Source: Dactylis glomerata (Eukaryota; Streptophyta; Magnoliopsida; Poales; Poaceae). Taken from it: a stretch of 64,000 nt of DNA. The stretch is from positions 62,001 through 126,000 of the forward strand of contig QXEO01000432.1 of the NCBI GenBank assembly GCA_007115705.1, written 5' to 3'. The notes beneath the pieces were generated by a model that did not search any database, was not told the DNA's origin, and saw only the letters and a list, made by a program, of their open reading frames with translations. Below are positions 56,023 through 64,000 of the stretch, one piece after another (position 1 is the stretch's first letter; each line of letters starts with the position of its first letter). Made by a program: the position numbers and the translations under genes.

Positions 56023-57347
56023 TGAAAGGATCGTATGAGCGACTAGAGGGGGGGGGTGAATAGGAGCTACCCCAATTTTTACTTCTTTTACAAATTAAGG
56101 CTAGACAAGAAGGTAAATTTTCTAGATGTGCTACTAAGTGAATTTACCTAAAGTGACAAGCAAGCTAGCAATAACAATATAAGTAAAGGTACAAGTAAAG
56201 GATAGAAGTAACATCAATGGAGACACGAAGACACAAGGATATATTCCCGTAGTTCCTTCCTTGGTACGGGAAGTACGTCTATGTTGGATAAGTGTGGTAC
56301 CACAAAGGCCACCAACGCCACAAAGGCTCACCCTATTCTCCGGTGAACAAGCCACAAAGGCGAGTTCACGCTCCACTAAGTGATGCCCTTAAAGGCGGCA
56401 CCAGAACTTTACACAAAGTATTGGGGCGAGCTCCACAACTCAATTGGAGACTCCCATTAGGCCCACCAAGCTCTTACACACAAAGTTGAGCTTGGAGGAC
56501 GGCTTCTTCCGGCTAGGGTTCCAAGGAACCCAAGAGTAACAAGTTCCTCAGTGAAATGGAGAGGGAAATAAAATCGCCTTGGTGGAAGTGTAGATCTAGG
56601 TCTCCTCCGTCGAATCCCCAAAGGGCTTCATGTTCTAGTGGCTACAATGGGAGATCTAGTTCTTTGGAGCTTTGCAACAATGGAGGAGAAAGAGTAGAAG
56701 CCGCAACAGCCACTGGAGGTGGAAGACGACTATTTATACCCCTCTGAGAAATCTAGCCATTGGGATCAACTAACACCAGAGTCTCCGGACTTTGGGGCCA
56801 GAGTCTCCGGTGTCACCCAGAGTCTCTGGCCTGTAAGGGCCGGAGTCTCCGGCTCCCTGGCGCAAAAACCTCGGAGTCTCTGGGGAGTCCTTTCAAAGAC
56901 TCCGGAGAGGCAACAAAGGCTTGCACCACTCGGACGTAAAACCGAGTTTGGGAGGCCTGATTCTTTGGTCGAAGTCTCCAGCTCAGAGTCAAAGTCTCTG
57001 GCCTTTACAGCCGGACTCTCCAGCTCTGAGGCCCGGAGTCTCCGCCCAGAAAATTCCCGACAGCAGGATTTCTGCAGAGTTCTCTCAACCATATTGCAAA
57101 GGGGTGTAAGAGAGTGTAGGATTTGATTTCACCCTAGCTTTTCATCGAGCAACCCCTCTTGATAGTATGGAGACCTAACATACACAACCAAAAATCTAGG
57201 TCTTTGAGGCTTCGATCTTTTCACTTTTGAGGGGTTGATAAACTCCGAGTCATTAACCAATAAACCTTCACACTTAAACAAACGGTTAATAACTCAAGTG
57301 TTGACAACAAACACCAAAATATCATTTACTCGGGAAATGCTCTTTCA
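56023..57347 (-). repeat. 3' LTR of SIRE/Maximus-like copia element
   Basis: 1325 bp with terminal inverted repeat TGAAAG/CTTTCA. The minus-strand 5' end abuts a polypurine tract (rc of 57348-57362, CCAAAAAGGGGGAGAT), so it is a 3' LTR on the minus strand. The left end shows the GATCGTATGAGCGACTAGAG and poly-G GTGAATAGG motifs I recall from SIRE/Maximus/Opie-type elements. CTATT (56018-56022) is the likely TSD. It contains a cluster of GAGTCTCCGG motifs (56778-57045). Confidence 0.75.
56778..57045. repeat. Cluster of GGAGTCTCCGG-like inverted motifs
   Basis: About ten copies in 270 bp of a near-palindromic motif, perfect form CCGGAGTCTCCGG, with variants GAGTCTCTGG, GACTCCGGAG and AGTCTCCAG, irregularly spaced. 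Each is an inverted repeat around one central base. Confidence 0.8.
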
Positions 57348-57871
57348 ATCTCCCCCTTTTTGGTGTTTGATGACAACACACGAATTTGCAAGATATATAT
57401 AAGTAGCTCACAAGTAATTCATGAAATGAAGTTGAGCTCCCCCTAGTTGTATGCATAGTTTGATTTAGCCTTTGAATGCAAATGCACACAATTTGAGTTC
57501 ATAGCTCCCCCTCACACACATGAACCAACACCACATATGCAAAAGTAATGGATATATCAAGAAGGGCAATTGCATAAACAAGACTAGATAATAGTAAAGA
57601 CTAGATAATAGAAATAAAGAGGTTACCAACCACGTAGTCTTTACATAACACAATAGAACACATAGTCTTCACAAATACCACCATAGTCTTACAAAGCCAA
57701 ATCCAACGGAATGCAAATAAAACAAGATACCTGGACACAAGCCAGAAAACACATAAAAAGCTAAAAAGCTTGTGCCCTCCCTTGCAAATCCCTGGGAACC
57801 TACTAGAACTACTTCTCCCCCTTTGGCATCGGGACACCAAAAAGGGAAAAGAGCAATGCTACATCCCCAAG
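57348..57871 (-). other. Copia element polypurine tract and 3' non-coding region
   Basis: PPT at 57348-57362, then AT-rich sequence with repeated CTCCCCCT blocks (57434, 57505, 57812), which read AGGGGGAG on the element strand. Such repeated PPT-like blocks are usual in SIRE-type elements. No gene. Confidence 0.65.
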
Positions 57872-58188
57872 TTACTCCTCATCGGAGTCCGCATTCTCAT
57901 CGGAGTTCTCGCCATCCTCCTCCTCTTCTTCTTCCTTGGCCTCAGATTCCTCAACATCCGGGGAGGCCCTTCCATGAGAAGGACCGGTGACCTCTTCAAA
58001 GTCCTGCCAGTTCGCCAAAGTCTTCCAAGCATTGTAGGACAAGGTTGAACTAGAGCCTACTTCTTTGGCGGCGGTCTTGGGAATGTCCAACTTTTCCATG
58101 ATGCGCCTTTGGTCATGTTGGATGTGCTTGTTGCGAACATATTGGCTATGGAGATTTTTGTCGATGTCCACATTCATGCAAAGGACAT
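57872..58188 (-). pseudogene. C-terminus of a copia-borne ORF, cut by CRM-2
   Basis: The minus-strand frame reads NKHIQHDQRRIMEKLDIPKT, then TLSYNAWKTLANWQDFEEV, and ends in a Glu/Asp-rich tail with stop at 57872. I think it resembles the end of the 'putative plant transposon protein' family that occurs in grass retrotransposons. Its upstream part lies beyond CRM-2. Function unknown; no RT or integrase motif is visible here. Confidence 0.55.
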
Positions 58189-59071
58189 TGATGAGGACAT
58201 CCCTACTATTGTTCCATCTCCACTTCGTGATGATGACAAGCAAGTTGCTGCAAAGAAGAAGTCCAATGATGAAATCAGAATTGGACCTATCACAAGAGCT
58301 CGTGCAAAGTTAATAGAACAATAGGTGAATTTGCTCCTAATAGAATCTGAGTATTTCGTTAATGAGAATTGTTTACTGCCTAAGTCTTTGTGTGTTTGCA
58401 TACTCAGGTTCATGGGAGAAGAAGGCATAGCACGAGGAGTTGAAGCAGTTGGAGCAAGACGTGATGATCATGCCCATGGACGTGAGGGAGGAGAGGGAGG
58501 CCGGCGACCAGCATGAGGAGGAGGAGGACATCACGCAGGAGGCTGCATATGGCGCACCATCAAGTGCTTGTGCGCCATACACCTAAGGCCTGCGCGCCTA
58601 GTTGGCTGCACCCAACCATTGGGTCAGTTTGTATCAAATAAGGTTGAGTCGAACCACGTTTAGAGGACCAGTCAGGTCGGCTGCCTTTGGCCAGCCGCAC
58701 CCCCCATATATTGTGTGCTGATGCGCCATAGAGAGGTCAGACCACGTTTTAGATAAAACCCTAGTTCTTGAGACTGCTCTAAGCATTCATCTGGAATTCT
58801 TGTCTCCAATTCATTTCGATCTGGAGATTATATACTGCAAGTTAAGTGTGATCTGCTGTTCCATTGGGAATTAGTGAATTGCAATTATACCGTTTCGTGG
58901 TCGACGGCTGCGTTGCGCAAGTGTGTGAAGTCGTGAATATCCGAAGGGTAGAGAGCTGTTGCATTGGCATCAGGGATCTAGCGAGGAGAGATCATCGGCG
59001 ACACCAAGTTATCTATCATCATCATCATCATTACCGCAAGCTTACTGAGAAGATCGGGCCACCCCATATCA
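58189..59071 (+). repeat. CRM-2 5' LTR
   Basis: 883 bp, TGATGAGGACATCC...CCCCATATCA, highly similar to CRM-1 LTRs. The LTR tail frame stops early at TAG 58322-58324, where CRM-1 has CAG. Confidence 0.94.
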
Positions 59072-60332
59072 TCTTGGTATCAGATTTCTAGTGTTTCCTC
59101 GGTAAGCATCCACCAGATCATCCATAGTTTAGTTTTGATTTTCGTCCTATCCAGAAAAGCCAAAAAAAAAATTAGGGTTCATAGTATTGCCATAGCCTAG
59201 ATTGCATCGTAGATTGGTTTTAGTTGCTGGTCGTTTTCCTTCTTTGATCCGATCTGTTTCTTGTTCCGTAGGAGTCTAGGTTCTAGTCGGTTTTAGGTTT
59301 TGGATCTGAGTTGTGTTTTTCCACCGAGTCCACTTTCATCTCGAGTTTCCGCCGCCTTTGTTCTGATCCGGGTCGGCAGATAAACCCTAGAAAAGCAAGA
59401 AACAAAGTGCTGACCGATCGCTGTTTGCAGTCTCCGCGCTATCCGCATTTCAGTACCGAACGCTCTCGACCAGACACCGCGGGAACGTTTGTCTGGTCCA
59501 GCGCATTGGCAATCTTGCTCAGAGTCCTGCCGCGGCACGAGTTCTGTGCGTTCTTCTGCCGTGGTACAAATCCGAGTTTTTCTCGTTTTCCTTCCAAACC
59601 GAGTCCACATAGCGTACCTTTCTGCATCTTTTGAAAGCCATAGCCACAGCCTTTCGACAACATCGTGTAGGTACCTTTTCCTACGAGACTAGCATATTTT
59701 TGTTGCTCCACGGGCTGCTCTGTTTAGGGTTTTCAAGTGCATTTTTGTCTGCCGTGCTGAAAAATCTTCGCGGTGCGACGTATTGTAGCTACAGTACTCC
59801 GTGAATTGGTTTTATAAAGAGAAGTCAAAAAAAAAGTGAAAAAAAGAGCAAAGAGAGAAGAATCAAAAACTGAAAAGTGAGAAGCGGAGTTTCACTTCAT
59901 TCAGAGGCCGAAGCATATATCTAATTTTGCTGCACTAGTAGATTGAGCAATCTTGTGCCTGTTTACATTGAGCATTGCTAGTGTCTCTCTTGCGCATTGC
60001 AACATATCCTGTTTTATAGTTGCTTTGCCACGTTTATCTCCACGTGTGTGTTTCCCTTGGGTGTTTTGTTCACACGATCAGCACTAGGACTTGTCTTTGG
60101 TGTAGTTAGGATACCGTACCTACAGCTCCACCATATACTCCTGCTTTGTCGTGTGATTGCTCTTATACCCTGGTATTCACTTCATCACATCCGTGCATTG
60201 CTCATCTATCCGAACGGGTACGCATTTGCTATTCACTTTGGAATGGTAAGATTTCCTTTTCTTGTCAGTTTTGAGTGAGTTGTGAGTGTGCCACCAAAGA
60301 GATTTTTGATTTAGTGCACTAACCTACTAATC
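59072..60332 (+). other. CRM-2 leader with PBS
   Basis: Primer site TGGTATCAGA at 59075-59084, then about 1.25 kb leader matching the CRM-1 leader with small indels. No ATG-initiated ORF of substance. An in-frame TAG at 60312-60314 lies just upstream of the gag ATG. Confidence 0.85.
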
Positions 60333-63300
60333 ATGTCTGTTAGTGGTGTTGATGTGATGCAGAAAAAGGCTGATGATGCTACTGTTACATGGAGGGAATA
60401 TGAAGCTCTCCGTGATCATTTGCAAGGGGTTATTACTAGATCCACTGAAACCATTGACGCTGATATTCAAGCTGTGCAAATGAAAGTGGATGCAACTGAA
60501 ACTACAGTCAATGCTATGCAAGCGCAAGTCACTGCTCTCCAGACAAGCATACAGCAATTGACAACTTCCGTCAATGGGCTGCGTGTAACTGTTGAGCAAC
60601 GCCATCATGAGGACCATGGTGATGTTGATAGTGTCCATGGAGATAATGAACACATGATGGGCAACAATGGCCGCAGGCGTGGTTTTCCAGGACAGGGTCG
60701 GCCACCACCACCACCTGGTGCTCGGCGTGTGCCATTTCAGGAGGATGATGGCTTGGGCAAGCCCAAGTTCACGATTCCCAGATTTGAAGGTTCCACTGAT
60801 GCGGAGGAGTACCTTACTTGGGAGCTCAAGATTGAAAAATTATGGTGTTTGCATGATTACACTGAAGATAGGAAGATCAAGCTTGCTTCTTCAGAGTTTG
60901 ATGGTTATGCCTTGCGTTGGTGGGATAGCATTGTGACGGAAAGAAGAGATAACAACGAGCTTCCTGTTCTTACATGGCGCAATATGAAGGAGATCATGCG
61001 AGCTCGTTTTGTTCCCACTAATTACCTGCGTACTGTTTATGATAAATTGACACAGTTGAAGCAAGGAACCATGACCGTTGATGCTTATTACATGGAGATG
61101 GAGATGTTGCTGCAGCGTGCACGTGTTAGAGAGTCTATTGAGATGACCATGCAGCGATTTCTTCATGGGCTGAAGTACAACATAAAAGGCATTGTTAGGC
61201 ATCATTCCTACAATACTATGAATGAGCTTTTGCATCATGCAAGGGAGGCTGAATCGCAGTTAGCTGAAGAGGCTCAAATCAAGGCACGATATCCTAGTGC
61301 TGGGAGGTTCTCTAGCAGGGCGCCGCACCAATCTGCAGCGCCTATGGAGGGTGCCACCAGAGGCCCCTCTTCTTCCCACTCTAACCCAGCCTCCAATGTT
61401 TCTAATGCAAAGAAACCAGCAGCTCCTGCGCCTAGCTCTGGTTCCAACATGTCTACAGCTCATAATAGAGATATGCAATGCCATACATGTGGTGGCAAGG
61501 GGCACTTCAAGCGAGAGTGTCCAAACAGAAAGGTGATGATTATTAATGATGATAATGAATATGAGACTGGAGATGACACTGATCCGTATGATTCCAATGA
61601 TGATGGTTACACAAGTGAGGGCGGCATGGATGCCTTTGCTTCTCCAGCGCCTACCATTGTTGTCTCGCAGCGTGCATTGAGTGTCACGCCACATGCTGAT
61701 TCCCAGCGCTGCAATTTGTTCCAAACAAAAGCACTAGTTGGCCCAAACAAAGCTTGCAAAGTAATCATTGATGGAGGTAGCTGCCGCAATCTCGCAAGCA
61801 AGGAGCTATGTGCCAAACTAAATCTGAAATATTTACCTCATCCAAATCCCTACTACATCCAATGGTTGAGTGATAATGGAGAGATGAAGGTAAATCATAT
61901 GGTGCATGTGAATTTTGAGATAGGACCATACAAGGATTCCATTGAGTTTGATGTGGTTCCTATGACTGTTTGTCACCTTCTACTGGGTCGGCCATGGCTA
62001 TATGATCGCCATGTGCAACACAATGGCCGAGCCAATACCTATCACTTGGAGTTCAAGGGCAAGAAAATTAATCTACAACCTATGTCACCGCAGCAAATTG
62101 TCAATGAGTCTCGTCAAAAAACAGAAGTGAAGCTAGAACAGCCACCTACACGAGAAAATAATGTAATAGCTGTGAGTGAAAATATAACGAAAAGTGAGAG
62201 AGTGCCTAGTTTGCTTATATTAGCCACCAAAGAAGACATGGTAGAATTTAGAGAGGATCCTACAGCCATGCCACTTGTGCTTATGTACAAAGGCGAGGTG
62301 TTAGTTTCTAATGATATGCAACCTGTTTCTCTTGGTGTTTCTAATGTATTACAGGAGTATGACGATGTGTTTCCGGAGGAGGTGCCCGCAGGACTGCCAC
62401 CATTGCGTGGAATTGAGCATCAAATTGATTTGATCCCTGGTGCCACTCTTCCAAACCATGCGCCGTACAGGACCAACCCCGAAGAGACAAAGGAAATACA
62501 GCAACAAGTACAAGCGCTTCTGGACAAGGGGTATATTCGTGTTTCTCTTAGCCCTTGTGTTGTTCCTGTTATTTTGGTGCCTAAGAAAGATGGTACATGG
62601 CGCATGTGCGTAGATTGTAGAGCTATTAATAACATCACTATTCGATATCGTCATCCCATTCCACGCTTAGAGGATATGCTAGATGAATTGAGTGGTGCTG
62701 CTATTTTCTCTAAGATTGATTTGCGTAGTGGATACCATCAAATTAGGATGAAAGAAGGGGATGAATGGAAAACTGCTTTCAAAACTAAATTTGGTTTATA
62801 TGAGTGGCTAGTTATGCCTTTTGGTCTTACTAATGCACCTAGCACATTCATGCGCTTAATGAATCATGTTTTGCGAGAGTTTATTGGTCGTTTTGTGGTT
62901 GTATATTTTGATGATATACTTATTTACAGCCGCACTGAATCTGAACATTGTGAGCATATTAGACAAGTTTTGCAAGTGTTGCGTGATGCTAAATTGTATG
63001 CTAACCTTGAGAAGTGCACATTTGCAAAAGATAAAGTGATATTTCTGGGATATGTTGTATCTATGCATGGGGTAGAGGTAGATTCATCTAAAATTGAAGC
63101 AATTCAAAATTGGCCTACTCCCATGAATGTTAGTCAAGTACGCAGTTTTCACGGTCTTGCTGGTTTCTATCGGCGTTTTGTGAAAGACTTTAGTACTATT
63201 GCTGCACCATTGAATGAATTAACTAAGAAAGGAGTGCCTTTTGTATGGGGCGCTGCCCAAGATCATGCATTTGATGAGCTGAAACGTTTGCAATCTTGTG

Positions 63301-64000
63301 CACCATTGCTTGCACTACCAGATTTTTCTAAGCAATTTGAAGTTGAATGTGATGCTAGTGGTATAGGAATTGGTGGTGTGTTGATGCAAGAAGGTAGATC
63401 TATTGCTTATTTCAGCGAGAAACTTTCTGGTGCTAGACTGAATTATCCTGTTTATGATAAAGAATTGTATGCGCTTGTTCGAGTTCTTGAGGTTTGGCAA
63501 CATTATTTGTGGCCAAAAGAATTTATCATACATTCTGATCATGAAGCTTTAAAATATCTGAAAGCTCAATCTAACTTGCATAGGCGCCTAGCTAAGTGGG
63601 TTGAGTTCATTGAGTCGTTTCCCTACATCATCAAGTATAAGAAAGGGAAAGAAAATGTTGTTGCTGATGCTCTATCTAGGAAGAACATGTTATTGACGCA
63701 TCTTGATGTTAAAATTCCTGGTTTCGAGAGCTTGTGTGATTTGTATGCTACTGATCATGATTTTGCTGAACCATATCGTTTGTGTATGCTTAGAAATGCA
63801 TGGGACAAGTACCACATACATGATAGATTTTTGTTTCGTGCTAACAAACTATGTGTTCTAGAATCGTCGGTACGTTTGCTATTGTTGCAGGAATCACATG
63901 CTGGCGGATTGATGGGTCACTTTGGGCGTGAGAAGACGCTTCTCATGCTCGCTGATCACTTTTATTGGCCCAAGATGAGGCGTGACGTGGACAGATTTGT
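60333..64000 (+). CDS. gag-pol: CRM-2 gag-pol polyprotein, 5' 1222 codons
   Basis: Starts MSVSGVDVMQKK and is open to the window edge. Visible in order: gag domain; CCHC knuckle (CHTCGGKGHFKREC, about 61482); protease DGGS (about 61771); RT with YFDD (about 62907); RNase H with ECDASG (about 63347), HSDHEAL (about 63534) and VADALSR (about 63660); integrase HHCC up to its first His residues (about 63898), cut before the Cys pair. Colinear with CRM-1 apart from scattered substitutions. Likely functional in the visible part; the DD35E core, tail and 3' LTR are outside. Confidence 0.93.
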   Translation, partial: MSVSGVDVMQKKADDATVTWREYEALRDHLQGVITRSTETIDADIQAVQMKVDATETTVNAMQAQVTALQTSIQQLTTSVNGLRVTVEQRHHEDHGDVDSVHGDNEHMMGNNGRRRGFPGQGRPPPPPGARRVPFQEDDGLGKPKFTIPRFEGSTDAEEYLTWELKIEKLWCLHDYTEDRKIKLASSEFDGYALRWWDSIVTERRDNNELPVLTWRNMKEIMRARFVPTNYLRTVYDKLTQLKQGTMTVDAYYMEMEMLLQRARVRESIEMTMQRFLHGLKYNIKGIVRHHSYNTMNELLHHAREAESQLAEEAQIKARYPSAGRFSSRAPHQSAAPMEGATRGPSSSHSNPASNVSNAKKPAAPAPSSGSNMSTAHNRDMQCHTCGGKGHFKRECPNRKVMIINDDNEYETGDDTDPYDSNDDGYTSEGGMDAFASPAPTIVVSQRALSVTPHADSQRCNLFQTKALVGPNKACKVIIDGGSCRNLASKELCAKLNLKYLPHPNPYYIQWLSDNGEMKVNHMVHVNFEIGPYKDSIEFDVVPMTVCHLLLGRPWLYDRHVQHNGRANTYHLEFKGKKINLQPMSPQQIVNESRQKTEVKLEQPPTRENNVIAVSENITKSERVPSLLILATKEDMVEFREDPTAMPLVLMYKGEVLVSNDMQPVSLGVSNVLQEYDDVFPEEVPAGLPPLRGIEHQIDLIPGATLPNHAPYRTNPEETKEIQQQVQALLDKGYIRVSLSPCVVPVILVPKKDGTWRMCVDCRAINNITIRYRHPIPRLEDMLDELSGAAIFSKIDLRSGYHQIRMKEGDEWKTAFKTKFGLYEWLVMPFGLTNAPSTFMRLMNHVLREFIGRFVVVYFDDILIYSRTESEHCEHIRQVLQVLRDAKLYANLEKCTFAKDKVIFLGYVVSMHGVEVDSSKIEAIQNWPTPMNVSQVRSFHGLAGFYRRFVKDFSTIAAPLNELTKKGVPFVWGAAQDHAFDELKRLQSCAPLLALPDFSKQFEVECDASGIGIGGVLMQEGRSIAYFSEKLSGARLNYPVYDKELYALVRVLEVWQHYLWPKEFIIHSDHEALKYLKAQSNLHRRLAKWVEFIESFPYIIKYKKGKENVVADALSRKNMLLTHLDVKIPGFESLCDLYATDHDFAEPYRLCMLRNAWDKYHIHDRFLFRANKLCVLESSVRLLLLQESHAGGLMGHFGREKTLLMLADHFYWPKMRRDVDRF

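Larger units (their letters stand above)
58189..64000 (+). mobile_element. CRM-2: CRM-type chromovirus, 3' part beyond window
   Basis: Same family as CRM-1 in opposite orientation: 883-bp 5' LTR, identical primer-site arrangement, leader and gag-pol. It inserted into the copia element; GACAT (58184-58188) is the presumed left TSD. The visible gag-pol frame has no stop. Confidence 0.93.

Noticed and set aside
1..64000. CRISPR arrays, bacterial operons, phage genes or a host gene
   Set aside because: No regularly spaced short repeats, no bacterial-type gene packing, and every long ORF is accounted for by retroelements.

Overview
This is plant nuclear DNA, almost certainly from a grass and probably from subfamily Pooideae (Brachypodium or a relative; the species is inferred). 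Three things point there: the LTRs at 9428-10865 and 10866-11306/23937-24476 look to me like the Athila-lineage (Sabrina-type) LTRs of wheat and barley; there are CRM-type chromoviruses with LTRs starting TGATGAGGACATCC; and Helitron termini of the grass type are present. I see no host gene, tRNA, rRNA or CRISPR array. Essentially all 64 kb is nested transposable elements, as expected for pericentromeric or centromere-proximal heterochromatin.

Layout. (1) 1-10865: 3' part of a Sabrina-like element 'A' (+ strand), interrupted by a young full-length CRM element (1255-8851, - strand, 883-bp LTRs, TSD GCTAG). (2) 10866-24476: an LTR 'B' of a second Athila-type element, split by a putative 12.6-kb Helitron (11307-23936). 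The Helitron is itself split by a non-autonomous Tat-lineage element (13907-21843) that has lost pol and carries spliced, antisense coding sequence. (3) 24477-27540: decayed Tat-lineage pol 'C' (- strand), cut inside the integrase by LTR B. (4) 27656-33242: Tat-lineage element 'D' (LTR, PBS, gag-like ORF), interrupted by GP1. (5) 33243-34725: 5' LTR and leader of a diverged CRM-like element 'F'. (6) 34726-56022: a non-autonomous Del/Tekay-like element 'G' arranged internal-LTR-internal-LTR. Three insertions of one gag-protease (GP) family lie in it: an LTR array (36535-37467), GP2 (37923-41721) and a heterodimer GP3 (45455-52696). (7) 56023-58188: 3' LTR and end of a SIRE/Maximus-like copia element (- strand), interrupted by (8) a second CRM element (58189 to the window end, + strand).

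How the parts relate. CRM-1 and CRM-2 encode complete or near-complete gag-pol polyproteins and could supply reverse transcriptase and integrase. The GP family encodes only a short gag-like region, a CRM-like protease and a basic C-terminal domain. It shares the initiator-Met-tRNA primer site, LTR ends in TATCA and a polypurine tract inside the ORF, so I infer it is a non-autonomous partner of CRM. The most interesting features are the GP3 heterodimer with a mosaic middle LTR inside one perfect TSD, the GP LTR array inside one TSD, reading frames set by the length of the polypurine tract, and the spliced antisense gene in the Tat-type element.
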